Positions 1-8,510 of a DNA stretch of 64,000 bases are shown here, piece by piece. A model generated the notes under the pieces. The model worked only from the letters and a program-made list of their open reading frames with translations, did no database searches and had not been told where the DNA came from. A program made the position numbers and the translations under genes. Each line of letters opens with the position of its first letter. The first letter of the stretch is position 1. Source of the DNA: Burkholderiales bacterium (lineage in GTDB: Bacteria > Pseudomonadota > Gammaproteobacteria > Burkholderiales > Burkholderiaceae_E); NCBI GenBank assembly GCA_003577305.1, contig QEVL01000009.1:1-64000 (forward strand). Direction: 5' to 3'.

Positions 1-1
1 G

Positions 2-196
2 TCGTGGGCGCCGGCCTTCGCGAAGATCGGCGCCTGCATCACCGACGTGGGCGGCGTGATGAGCCACGCGGCGATCGTCTGCCGCGAGTACGGCATGCCG
101 GCCGTGGTGGGCACCGGGCACGCGTCGAAGGTCATCAAGACCGGCATGCGCGTGCGCGTGGACGGCTCGACCGGCGCGGTCACCATCGCCCGTTGA
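2..196 (+). CDS. PEP synthase-like phosphohistidine (mobile) domain, C-terminal fragment
   Basis: This is the last 64 residues of a protein whose start lies before the window. The frame carries the PEP-utilising-enzyme signature GGVMSHAAIVCREYGMPAVV. The histidine in SHAA is the residue that family members phosphorylate during phosphoryl transfer from ATP to a second substrate. The frame ends at a TGA 11 bases before the next gene, which supplies the matching ATP-grasp half. In PEP synthase both halves are one chain. In phenylphosphate synthase of Thauera aromatica they are separate subunits, and that arrangement fits here. By inference this is the catalytic subunit of such a kinase. The substrate cannot be read from this fragment. 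Confidence 0.85.
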   Translation, partial: SWAPAFAKIGACITDVGGVMSHAAIVCREYGMPAVVGTGHASKVIKTGMRVRVDGSTGAVTIAR

Positions 197-207
197 GGGT
201 GACCGTG

Positions 208-1335
208 ATGGCCAACCTGGCTGACCCGATCGGCAGCGTGGGGGCCGGCGACTTGCTCGCCGGCGCGCCCGCGGTCTGCTGGTTCGAGGAGTGCCTGAAG
301 GAGTCGGTGCCGCTGGTGGGCGGCAAGTGCGCGTCGCTCGGCGAGCTGATCCACGCGGGCGTGCGCGTGCCGCCGGGCTTCGCGCTCACCACCGCCGGCT
401 ATCGCAGCTTCATGGCCGGCGCGGGGCTCGACCGCGAGGTCGCGGGGCTGCTCGCCGACGTCGGGACGAGCGATCTCGACGCGCTCGAGCGCGCCAGCGC
501 TGCGATCCGTGCGGCGATCGAGGCGCAGCCGTTCTCCACCGAGCTCGAGGACCTCATGGCCGAGTGCTACCGCAAGCTTGCGGTGCGCTGCGGGCTGCCG
601 GCGGTGCCGGTGGCGGTGCGCTCGAGCGCGACCGCCGAAGACCTGCCCGACGCGAGCTTCGCGGGCCAGCAGGACACCTTCCTGTGGATCCGCGGCGTCG
701 ACGCGGTGCTCGAGCACGTGCGCCGCTGCATCTCGAGCCTGTACACCGCGCGTGCGATCGCCTACCGGGCGAACAAGGGGTTCTCCGAGCGCGACGTGGC
801 GATCAGCGTCGGCGTGCAGAAGATGGCCAACTCGTTCACCGCCGGCGTGATGTTCACGATCCATCCGGCCAACGGCGATCGCTCGGTGATCGTGATCGAC
901 TCGAACTTCGGCTTCGGCGAGTCGGTGGTGTCCGGCGAGGTCACGCCGGATCACTTCGTCGTCAACAAGATCACGCTGGACATCATCGACCGCACGATCT
1001 CGTGCAAGGAGCTCTGCTACACGGTCGACCCGAAGACGCAGACCTCGCGGGCGGTGGAGGTGCCGTTCGAGCGCCAGCGGGTGCAGTCGCTGATCGACGA
1101 CGAGATCACCGAACTGGCGTGGATGGGCAAGCAGATCGAGAAGCACTACGGCCGGCCGATGGACATCGAATGGGCGGTCGACAAGGACCTTCCCTCGGGC
1201 GGAAACATCTTCATCCTCCAGGCGCGGCCCGAGACGGTCTGGAGCAGCCGCAGCCAGGCAGCGGTGAGCGGGTCGGCGGGATCGGCGATGGACTACATCC
1301 TCTCGAGCCTTCTTCAGGGCAAGAGAGTGAACTAG
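208..1335 (+). CDS. PEP/pyruvate-binding ATP-grasp subunit, phenylphosphate synthase-like
   Basis: This 375-residue protein matches only the N-terminal ATP-binding part of PEP synthase. Visible motifs are GGKCASLGEL near residues 38-47, VPPGFALTT at 54-62, the nucleotide-binding stretch VRSSATAEDLPDASFAGQ at 137-154 and ILQARPETVW at 336-345, where the ATP-grasp domain normally ends. The swivelling phosphohistidine domain is absent because it is encoded just upstream as a separate gene. Size (about 40 kDa) and layout agree with protein 2 of Thauera phenylphosphate synthase, which phosphorylates phenol with ATP. The ATG at 208 was chosen because it follows the upstream stop closely; a GTG three bases earlier is also possible. 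The true substrate could be phenol or another hydroxy-aromatic. Confidence 0.82.
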   Translation: MANLADPIGSVGAGDLLAGAPAVCWFEECLKESVPLVGGKCASLGELIHAGVRVPPGFALTTAGYRSFMAGAGLDREVAGLLADVGTSDLDALERASAAIRAAIEAQPFSTELEDLMAECYRKLAVRCGLPAVPVAVRSSATAEDLPDASFAGQQDTFLWIRGVDAVLEHVRRCISSLYTARAIAYRANKGFSERDVAISVGVQKMANSFTAGVMFTIHPANGDRSVIVIDSNFGFGESVVSGEVTPDHFVVNKITLDIIDRTISCKELCYTVDPKTQTSRAVEVPFERQRVQSLIDDEITELAWMGKQIEKHYGRPMDIEWAVDKDLPSGGNIFILQARPETVWSSRSQAAVSGSAGSAMDYILSSLLQGKRVN

Positions 1336-1370
1336 GTCAACCAGGCAAACGTTCTGACAACGGAGCACAC

Positions 1371-2856
1371 ATGAACGCAAGGACGGAAGTGGGACTGATC
1401 GACGACCTTCGCAGCTACATCGCGGCGCTGGAGGCCAACGGCCAGCTGCATCGCGTGAAGGCCGAGGTCGACTGGAAGTACGAGCTGTGCCACGTATCCA
1501 AGGTGAACGAGGAGCGGCAGGGCCCGGCGCTGCTCTACGAGAACGTGAAAGTTCACCAGCGCGTTCACCACGCCGCAGCGCATCGCGGTGGCACTCGAGC
1601 AGGAGCCCACGCTCACGATGTGCCAGCTCTCGCGCAAGTGGATGGAGCTGACCACCAAGCAGATGATCAAGCCGACCTACGTCGACAACCCACCGGTGAT
1701 GGAGAACGTGATCGAGGGCGACGCGGTCGACCTGGAGAAGTTCCCGGTGCCCTGGTTCTATCCGGACGACGGCGGGCGCTTCTTCGTGACCGCCGGATAC
1801 CTGGTCACGCAGGACCCGGACACCGGCTGGACCAACCTCGGCACCTACCGCTCGCAGGTGCTGGGCAGGAACATCCTCGGTTCGCAGATCATCAAGGGCA
1901 AGCATGGCGACATGCACATGAAGAAGTACCAGGAGCGCGGCGAGCTGATGCCGGCAGCGGCGGTCGTCGGCTGCGATCCGGTGCTCTTCCTCGCGGGCTC
2001 CACGCTGATCAGCGCCGGCACCGACGAGTACGACATTGCCGGCGCGCTGCGCGGTCGGCCGGTGCCGGTGTTCAAGTCCGAGCTCACCGGGCTCACGCTG
2101 CCCGCGAACGCCGAGATCATCGCCGAGGGCTGGATCGACCCGAACGAGCTGATGGACGAAGGCCCCTTCGGCGAATACACCGGCTACTACTCGGGCAACA
2201 AGGGCAAGGACTACCCGAAGCCGGTGCTGCGCGTGAAGCGCATCCTGCACCGGAACAAGCCGGTCTTCTGGGCGACCACGGTCGGCAAGCCGATCAACGA
2301 CATCCACATGATCCAGTCGCTGAACCGCACCGGCGCCCTCTGGTATGACCTGGAGACGATGCGCGTGCCCGGCATCCAGAGCGTGTACCTGCCGGCGGCG
2401 GCCACCGGCCGGTTCTGGGCGGTGGTGTCGGTGAAGCAGATGTATCCGGGCCACTCGAACCACGTGGGCAATGCGGTGATCGCGAGCACCACGGGCCACT
2501 ATGGCCTGAAGGGCGTGATCGTCGTCGACCACGACATCGAGGCCGACGACATGGACCGGGTCTGGTGGGCGCTCGCCACGCGCTTCGATCCGAAACGCTC
2601 GGCGCAGATCATCGACCGCGGCCGCTCGACGCCGCTCGACCCGGGGCTGCCGATCGAGGCGCGCGACATCACCAGCCGGATCATCCTCGACGCCTGCACG
2701 CCCTACGAGTGGAAGAACAAGCCGCAGGAGATCTTCATGGACCGCGCGATGCTGCAGCGCGTGTCGGACCGCTGGAACGAATACGGTTTCGCCGGCGCGA
2801 GTCCGGTGGCCGACATGATCGGTCGGCTCACGCGGCCGGAGACGAAGAAGAAATGA
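1371..2856 (+). pseudogene. UbiD-family prenylated-FMN (de)carboxylase, frameshifted
   Basis: The gene begins at ATG 1371 (MNARTEVGLIDDLRSYIAAL, typical of UbiD N-termini). Homology leaves this frame near 1547 after ALLYENVK and resumes in another frame as KFTSAFTTPQRIAVALE, running to the stop at 2856. Removing one A of the AAA at 1548-1550 would join the parts into a protein of about 494 residues, normal for the family. The C-terminal part keeps NLGTYR and EGPFGEYTGYY, whose two glutamates five residues apart match the catalytic pair of Fdc1/UbiD enzymes. UbiD enzymes need prenylated FMN, which the downstream ubiX product supplies. The break may be a sequencing error or a recent mutation. 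A restart at ATG 1618 would lose about 80 N-terminal residues. Confidence 0.8.
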
Positions 2857-2893
2857 AGGCGGAAGGGGGAGGGGAGACGGGGAGCGGGTGCAG

Positions 2894-4156
2894 ATGAAGA
2901 GAGGGATCGTGATCGTCGTCAACCTCGACACGCGGGGCGAGGACATCGTGTTCGTGAAGGAGCTGATCGCCGCGCGCGGACACGATCCGATCCTGCTCGA
3001 CTTCAGCATGGAGGAGCCACCCCCGTTTCCCGGCGACATCCGCACCGAGGAGGTGGCCGCGCGTGGCGGCCTGCCGATCGAGGTGGTGCGCGAGAAGTAT
3101 CGCAGCGACCGCGATGCGGCCACCGACAACCAGATCCGCGGCGCGTCGGCGATCGTCGACGACCTGGTGCGCGCGGGCCGGGTGCACGGCATCATCGGCA
3201 TCGGCGGCGGCACCGCGACCCTGGTGGCCACCTCGGTCATGAAGCGGCTGCCCTTCGGCATGCCGAAGCTGATGGCCTCGCCGATGGCCGCGCACCCCGC
3301 CTACATCGACCAGTACGTGGGCACGCGCGACATCACGATGCACCACACGGTGCTCGACATCGTGAAGATGAACCCGCTGCTGCGCGCCCAGATCGTCAAT
3401 GCGGTGGGCGCGATCTGCGGCATGGTCGAGGCGACGCAGGGCACGAACATCCGCTTCGACAAGCCCTGCGTGGCGGTGTCCTCGTTCGGCTTCGGCGAGA
3501 TGGCGGTGCAGTCGGCGCTCGGCATGCTCGAGGAGGCGGGATTCACGCCGATCGTCTGCCATGCCCAGGGCAAGGGTGACCGCGCGATGGAGGAGATGAT
3601 TCGCGACGGTGCCTTCCACGGCGTGCTCGACATCTGCATCGGCGGCGTGATGGAGCATCTGTTCAACGGCAACCGCGACCCCGGCCCCGACCGGCTGATG
3701 GCGGCGGTCGAGACCGGAATACCGATGGTGCTCGCGCCCTGCGGCCTGGACATCCTGTCCTACGGCGGGCGGGCCGACATGCTCGAGAAGACGAAGGATC
3801 GGCCGCAGTACGTGCAGGATCGTCTGCGCGTGCAGGTGCGCACCACCGCCGACGAACTGCGCCAGGCCGCCGACGTGATCGCCACGCGGCTGAACGGGGC
3901 GCGCGGTCCCTGGAGCTTCCTCGTGCCGACGAAGGGCTGGTCGTCGCTCGACCGCGAGGGCCGGCCGATTCACGACCCGGTGGCCGACGCGGCCTTCGTC
4001 GCGCGGATGCGCGAGCGGCTCGCGCGCCCCGAGCGCCTCAGGGAGGTCGACCTGCACCTGTACACGCCCGAGTTCGCGCGCGTTGCGGTCGACGAGTTCG
4101 TCGCGCTGTTCCGGCAGGCGCAGGCGCCGGCGCTCGCGGCGGCCGGACAGGAGTAG
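2894..4156 (+). CDS. UPF0261 / Tm-1-like ATP-binding domain protein
   Basis: This protein of about 420 residues reads as a complete UPF0261 member: an N-terminal Rossmann-like half starting KRGIVIVVNLDTRGEDIVFV, the glycine-rich GIIGIGGGTATLVATSVM, and a conserved C-terminal half including PCGLDILSYGG. The family is named after the tomato Tm-1 virus-resistance protein, in which it is joined to a PEP-hydrolase-like barrel; no barrel is present here. ATG 2894 is preceded by GGGAGCGG at suitable spacing; GTG 2888 in the same frame is the alternative. The gene sits between the ubiD-type gene and the CBS gene with only 5 bases to the latter, so it is probably cotranscribed. Its biochemical role in this operon is unknown. 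Confidence 0.8.
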   Translation: MKRGIVIVVNLDTRGEDIVFVKELIAARGHDPILLDFSMEEPPPFPGDIRTEEVAARGGLPIEVVREKYRSDRDAATDNQIRGASAIVDDLVRAGRVHGIIGIGGGTATLVATSVMKRLPFGMPKLMASPMAAHPAYIDQYVGTRDITMHHTVLDIVKMNPLLRAQIVNAVGAICGMVEATQGTNIRFDKPCVAVSSFGFGEMAVQSALGMLEEAGFTPIVCHAQGKGDRAMEEMIRDGAFHGVLDICIGGVMEHLFNGNRDPGPDRLMAAVETGIPMVLAPCGLDILSYGGRADMLEKTKDRPQYVQDRLRVQVRTTADELRQAADVIATRLNGARGPWSFLVPTKGWSSLDREGRPIHDPVADAAFVARMRERLARPERLREVDLHLYTPEFARVAVDEFVALFRQAQAPALAAAGQE

Positions 4157-4161
4157 CGGCG

Positions 4162-4845
4162 ATGCTGGTGCGCAACTGGATGCATGCCGACCCGATGACG
4201 ATTCCCAGCGACACGCTGGTGTCGGAGGCGAAACGGCTGATCAGCGACAACAACCTGCACGCACTGCCGGTGGTCGACGATGGGCGCCTGCGCGGCCTGG
4301 TCACGCGCGCGAACCTGCTCCGGATGGGCCAGTTCGTGCTGCGCACGCAGGATCCCGACGAGTTCGCCTTCTTCGTGGCACGCCTGAGGGTGCGCGACGT
4401 GATGGTGCGCAATCCGGCCACGGTGCAGGTGACCGACACGATGGAGCACTGCCTGCGGCGCGGCCAGGAGCTGGGCGTCGCGCAGTTCCCGGTCATGGAT
4501 GGCGAGCGGGTCGCCGGGGTGATCTCGGCCAACGAGATCTTCCAGCTGGCTGCGCACTGCCTGGGCGCCTGGGAGCAGCGCAGCGGCGTGACGCTGGCGC
4601 CCACGCAGCTCGGGCCCGGGGTGCTGGGCCGCATCTCGGGCGTCGCCGAGGCGGCCGGCGCGGTACTGCAGGGCATCTACCCGGTGGGCTTGCAGGGCGA
4701 GCAGATTGTGGAGGAGTATCCGCACAAGCGGGTCATCATCCGCTTTCACGCCGAGGACGTGTCGCTGGTGGTCGGTGCGCTGGAGGCCGCGGGCTTCCGG
4801 GTGATCGAATCGGTGGATGCCCGGCGGCACCCCCAGGCCGCATGA
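4162..4845 (+). CDS. CBS-domain protein, phenylphosphate synthase third-subunit-like
   Basis: This 227-residue soluble protein has two CBS domains. The first (about 1-58) starts LVRNWMHADPMTIP and contains NNLHALPVVDDGRLRGLVTR. The second (about 75-133) contains VRDVMVRNPATVQVTD and FPVMDGERVAGVISANE. A C-terminal region of about 90 residues ends in a ligand-binding-like fold. CBS pairs usually bind adenosine nucleotides and regulate a partner enzyme. Thauera phenylphosphate synthase has a 24-kDa CBS subunit that stimulates the phosphotransfer subunits; the size and operon position here match it. The gene starts 5 bases after the UPF0261 gene. The link to the synthase is inference from context. 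Confidence 0.8.
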   Translation: MLVRNWMHADPMTIPSDTLVSEAKRLISDNNLHALPVVDDGRLRGLVTRANLLRMGQFVLRTQDPDEFAFFVARLRVRDVMVRNPATVQVTDTMEHCLRRGQELGVAQFPVMDGERVAGVISANEIFQLAAHCLGAWEQRSGVTLAPTQLGPGVLGRISGVAEAAGAVLQGIYPVGLQGEQIVEEYPHKRVIIRFHAEDVSLVVGALEAAGFRVIESVDARRHPQAA

Positions 4846-4868
4846 ACCATCGACGGGGAACGACGAAC

Positions 4869-5525
4869 ATGAGCTTGCCATTGGTCGTGGCCATCACCGG
4901 TGCCACCGGCGTCATCTACGGGGTCGAACTGCTGCGCGCCCTGAAGGAGCTGGGGCAGGAGACGCACCTGATCCTGAGCGAGGCCGCCGGGATGAACTTC
5001 GCGATCGAGACCGACTACTCGCTCGAGGAGGTGCGTGCGCTGGCCGACGTTGTCTACCCGAACAAGGACATCGGTGCTGCGGTGGCGAGCGGGTCGTTCC
5101 GCACGCGCGGCATGATCGTGGCCCCCTGTACCGTGAAGACGCTGTCGGCGATCGCGAATTCGTTCACCTACAACCTGGTCGTGCGAGCGGCCGACGTGAC
5201 GCTGAAGGAGCGCCGTCCGCTGGTGCTGATGGTGCGCGAGACGCCGCTGCACAAGGGCCACCTGGAGCTGATGACGCGCGCGGCCGACTGCGGCGCGACG
5301 ATCCTGCCGCCGATGCCGGCCTTCTACCACCGGCCCGAGTCGATCATGGACATCGTGCACCAGAGCATCGGCAAGGCGCTCGACCAGGTCGGCATCGAGC
5401 ACAACCTGTTTCGCCGCTGGAGCGGCCGCGATCGCGGCGCGGCGGCGCCCGAAGCGCCCGCCTCCGAACGCGGTGCGGGGACGCGCAGCGGTTCGCGCGA
5501 CGCACTGCGCGTAGCGACCGGCTGA
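4869..5525 (+). CDS. ubiX: Flavin prenyltransferase UbiX
   Basis: The product (218 residues) attaches a dimethylallyl group to reduced FMN to make the prenylated-FMN cofactor of UbiD enzymes. Motifs visible are AITGATGVIYG at residues 8-18, SGSFRTRGMIVAPCTVKTLS near 74-93, RAADVTLKERRPLVLMVRE at 106-124 and the conserved ending region PAFYHRPESI. The last 30 or so residues, rich in Ala, Arg and Ser, extend past the usual end of the family (about 190 residues) and look unstructured. The start ATG follows the CBS gene by 23 bases. Having ubiX in the same operon as a UbiD-type gene supports a dedicated carboxylase or decarboxylase system. Confidence 0.92.
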   Translation: MSLPLVVAITGATGVIYGVELLRALKELGQETHLILSEAAGMNFAIETDYSLEEVRALADVVYPNKDIGAAVASGSFRTRGMIVAPCTVKTLSAIANSFTYNLVVRAADVTLKERRPLVLMVRETPLHKGHLELMTRAADCGATILPPMPAFYHRPESIMDIVHQSIGKALDQVGIEHNLFRRWSGRDRGAAAPEAPASERGAGTRSGSRDALRVATG

Positions 5526-5699
5526 GAGCCCGGGTACGGCCGGCGCGGCACCCCCCGACTCCGGCTTCGCGGCTCTCTGCCTGCTCTCGCGGGGCTGGCT
5601 GTCGTTGCGGCTGCGGATTCCCGAATCGGCCGGTTCGTGCCAGAGTATCGCCTGCGGGCGGCGAGCTCGCCAACGACGTTCCTTCAGGGAGGATTTGCC

Positions 5700-6959
5700 G
5701 TGTCGAAGAAGGCATTGCTGGCCGGTCTCATGCTGGCGGTCTGCGGGGTGGCCCCCGCGCATGCGCAGACGAAGTGCACCACGACGATCGGAAGCGTGAT
5801 GTCGCTCACCGGTTCGCTCGGCGCGCTCGGCCAGGACATCGCCAAGGGTGCACAGCTGGGCGTGGCCGATCTGAACGCCGCCGGTGGCGTGAACGGCTGC
5901 AGCATCGAGTTGTCGCTGCTCGACGACCAGACCAGCCCGTCGGTCGGCGTAGACGCCGCCCGCAAGCTCGTCGACGTGCAGCGGGTGCCGGCGATCATCG
6001 GCGCGCTGTCCAGTGGCGTGAGCGCGGCGATCCTGACCTCGGTCACCGCTTCCAGCGGCATCGTGCAGATTTCGCCCGCGTCGACGTCGCCGACGTTCAC
6101 CGAACTGGCCGGGCAGGGCAAGACGAACGGCTACTGGTTCCGCACCTGTCCGTCCGATGCGCTGCAGGGCGTGGCGCTGGCCAAGCTCGCCGCCGACGCG
6201 CGCATCGGGAAGGTTGCCGTGCTGTACCTGAACAATCCCTATGGTCAGGGTCTGAGCAAGGAGTTCTCGGAGGCGTTCCGCAAGTCGGGCGGATCGATTA
6301 CGCAGAACGTCGCCTACAACCAGAGCCAGCCGTCGTACCGCTCGGAAGTCAACAAGGCGATGAATCCGAAGCCCGATGCGCTGTTCCTGATCGGTTATCC
6401 GGGCGACGGCACGACGATCACGCGTGAGTGGATCGCCGGCGGCGGTCCGCAGAAGTTCCTGCTGCCCGACGGCCTGCAGTCGCAGGATTACGCCAACGAC
6501 GTGGGCGCGCAGTACCTGAAGGACGTGTACGGCACTGCCGCCGGTTCGGTGCAAACGCCATCGCTGGAGCTCTTTACCAGGGGATACCAGGCGAAGTACG
6601 GCGCGTTGTCGGCGCAGCCTTACATTACCAACGCGTACGATGCGGCAGTGCTCATCGGGCTGGCGATGGCCCACTCGAAGAAGAACGACGCCAGGGCGAT
6701 TCGCGACGGCATCCGCAAGGTAACCGATCCGAACGGCGAGGAGATCCACGCCGGTGCCGAGTCGCTGAAGAAGGGCCTGCGCCTGGCCGCCGAGGGCAAG
6801 GCGATCCGGTACGTCGGCGCCTCCGGCCCGCTGCGATTCGACCGGAACGGCGACATCGACGCGCCGATGGTCGTGTGGAAGGTGCACGACGGCAAGGTGA
6901 CCAACACAGGCATGGTGAGCGTCGAACAGATTCGCCAGTTGCGGACCGGCTCGAAGTGA
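5700..6959 (+). CDS. ABC transporter periplasmic substrate-binding protein (branched-chain/aromatic type)
   Basis: A 419-residue receptor of the Leu/Ile/Val-binding fold family (peripla_BP_6). GTG 5700 is the preferred start: it follows GGGAGG by 7 bases and gives a signal peptide with a positive N-terminus, a hydrophobic core and cleavage after AHA at residue 22. Mature sequence features include IGSVMSLTGSLGALGQDIAKG and LLDDQTSPSVGVDAARKL, typical of this family. Several such receptors in Burkholderiales and Rhodopseudomonas bind aromatic acids rather than amino acids. Its place directly after the ubiD/ubiX operon suggests an aromatic ligand, but this is inference. It leads a complete five-gene transporter operon; the next gene starts 7 bases after its stop. 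Confidence 0.87.
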   Translation: MSKKALLAGLMLAVCGVAPAHAQTKCTTTIGSVMSLTGSLGALGQDIAKGAQLGVADLNAAGGVNGCSIELSLLDDQTSPSVGVDAARKLVDVQRVPAIIGALSSGVSAAILTSVTASSGIVQISPASTSPTFTELAGQGKTNGYWFRTCPSDALQGVALAKLAADARIGKVAVLYLNNPYGQGLSKEFSEAFRKSGGSITQNVAYNQSQPSYRSEVNKAMNPKPDALFLIGYPGDGTTITREWIAGGGPQKFLLPDGLQSQDYANDVGAQYLKDVYGTAAGSVQTPSLELFTRGYQAKYGALSAQPYITNAYDAAVLIGLAMAHSKKNDARAIRDGIRKVTDPNGEEIHAGAESLKKGLRLAAEGKAIRYVGASGPLRFDRNGDIDAPMVVWKVHDGKVTNTGMVSVEQIRQLRTGSK

Positions 6960-6966
6960 ACGGGCA

Positions 6967-7725
6967 ATGCTCGAGGTCCGGGCGCTCGTCAAGGAGTTCG
7001 GAGGGCTGCGCGCAGTCGACGACGTCTCGTTCACGTTGCGCGCGAACACGATCACCGGTCTGATCGGGCCGAACGGCGCGGGCAAGACCACGCTCTTCAA
7101 CATGATCGCCGGCGTACATCGCCCGGATTCCGGGACGATCGCCTTCCTCGGGCGCAGCATCGGCGGCCTTGCGCCGCATCGCATCTTCGACGAAGGGCTG
7201 GTGCGCACCTTCCAGATTCCGCGGCCTTTCGCGGCGATGACGGTGCTCGAGAACTGCATGCTGGTGCCGCAACGGCAGGCAGGCGAGAAGTTCTGGAACA
7301 ACTGGGTTGCCCGTCGGCGCGTGCGCGAGCAGGAACGGGCAGTGCGCGAGCGTGCACGCGAGGTGCTCGATTTCCTCGGGCTGGGGCGTCTGTCGGGCGA
7401 GTTCGCGCGCAACCTGTCGGGCGGCCAGCAGAAACTCCTCGAACTGGCGCGGGTGCTGATGTCCGAGCCCAGGCTGATCCTGCTCGACGAACCCGGCGCG
7501 GGTGTGAACCCGGCGCTGCTGGAAACGATCGTCGACCGGCTGCGCGAATTGCACGAGCGCGGGATCGACTTTCTCGTCATCGAGCACAACATGGACCTGA
7601 TCATGAGCCTGTGCGATCCGATCCTGGTGATGGCCAACGGCAGGCTGCTGCTCGAGGGCTCACCGGAGCAGGTGCGCAACGATCCGCGAGTGCTCGAGGC
7701 CTATCTCGGAGGTGTCCCCGCGTGA
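6967..7725 (+). CDS. ABC transporter ATP-binding protein, LivG-like
   Basis: This is one of two cytoplasmic ATPases of the five-gene transporter (252 residues). It shows Walker A GPNGAGKTT at residues 35-43, the signature LSGGQQKLLE at 150-159, Walker B LILLDEP at 170-176 with GAGVNP, as expected for LivG rather than LivF, and the switch histidine in LVIEHNMD. Its stop overlaps the next start as GTGA. It hydrolyses ATP with its LivF-type partner to drive uptake through the two permeases that follow. Confidence 0.92.
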   Translation: MLEVRALVKEFGGLRAVDDVSFTLRANTITGLIGPNGAGKTTLFNMIAGVHRPDSGTIAFLGRSIGGLAPHRIFDEGLVRTFQIPRPFAAMTVLENCMLVPQRQAGEKFWNNWVARRRVREQERAVRERAREVLDFLGLGRLSGEFARNLSGGQQKLLELARVLMSEPRLILLDEPGAGVNPALLETIVDRLRELHERGIDFLVIEHNMDLIMSLCDPILVMANGRLLLEGSPEQVRNDPRVLEAYLGGVPA

Positions 7726-8510
7726 GTACGGGGCGCGAGCCGGCCGGGGCGGACCGCCCCCCGAGGAGAGCCTCCCGGGGCGAGCCCGCGCTCGAGGTCC
7801 GCGACGTGGTGGCCGGTTACGTGCCGGAGGCCGACATACTGCGCGGCGTCAGCCTGCGGGTGCGCGAGCGCGAGATCGTCACCGTGCTCGGACCGAACGG
7901 AGCGGGCAAGTCCACCCTGATCAAGGCGATCGCCGGTCTGGTTCCGGTGCGCTCGGGGTCGATTCGCCTGTTCGGGGAATCGCTGCTCGCGGTGCCTGCG
8001 CACAGGATGGTCTCCCATGGTCTTGCCTATGTGCCGCAGACGGGCAACGTCTTTGCGCGCCTTTCGGTGCGGGAGAACCTCGAGATCGGCGCTGGCGCGC
8101 ACCGAGCATCGGGGGGTTTCCGCGACGACCTGGACCGGGTCTACGAGTTGTTCCCGCGGCTGGCCGAGAGGCGTCGACAGGCAGCGGGCACGCTTTCCGG
8201 GGGCGAGCGTCAGATGGTCGCGGTCGCGCGCGCGCTGATGTCGCGTCCGCGCGTGCTGATGCTCGACGAACCCTCGGCCGGGTTGTCGCCACTGCTGGTC
8301 GCGATCCTTTTCGCCAAGGTGCGTGAAGTGCGCGAACTCGGACTGACGATCCTCGTGGTCGAGCAGAACGCGCGCGCCGCGCTGGCTGTATCGGATCGCG
8401 GATACGTGCTCGCCGAAGGGCGCGAGCAGATCGAGGGTGGCGCGGGCGACCTGCTTGCCGACCCGGAGGTCGGTGCGCTCTACCTCGGGGCGCGGCGGGC
8501 GCTCGCATGA
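7722..8510 (+). CDS. ABC transporter ATP-binding protein, LivF-like
   Basis: The second ATPase of the importer (262 residues from GTG 7722, whose codon overlaps the preceding TGA). Walker A GPNGAGKST lies at residues 57-65, LSGGERQMVA at 158-167 and Walker B VLMLDEPSAGLSP at 178-190; AGLSP after Walker B is typical of LivF. An N-terminal tail of about 23 Arg/Pro/Gly-rich residues precedes the domain, so translation might instead begin further in. The end overlaps the first permease gene by 4 bases, which indicates tight translational coupling. Confidence 0.9.
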   Translation: MSTGREPAGADRPPRRASRGEPALEVRDVVAGYVPEADILRGVSLRVREREIVTVLGPNGAGKSTLIKAIAGLVPVRSGSIRLFGESLLAVPAHRMVSHGLAYVPQTGNVFARLSVRENLEIGAGAHRASGGFRDDLDRVYELFPRLAERRRQAAGTLSGGERQMVAVARALMSRPRVLMLDEPSAGLSPLLVAILFAKVREVRELGLTILVVEQNARAALAVSDRGYVLAEGREQIEGGAGDLLADPEVGALYLGARRALA

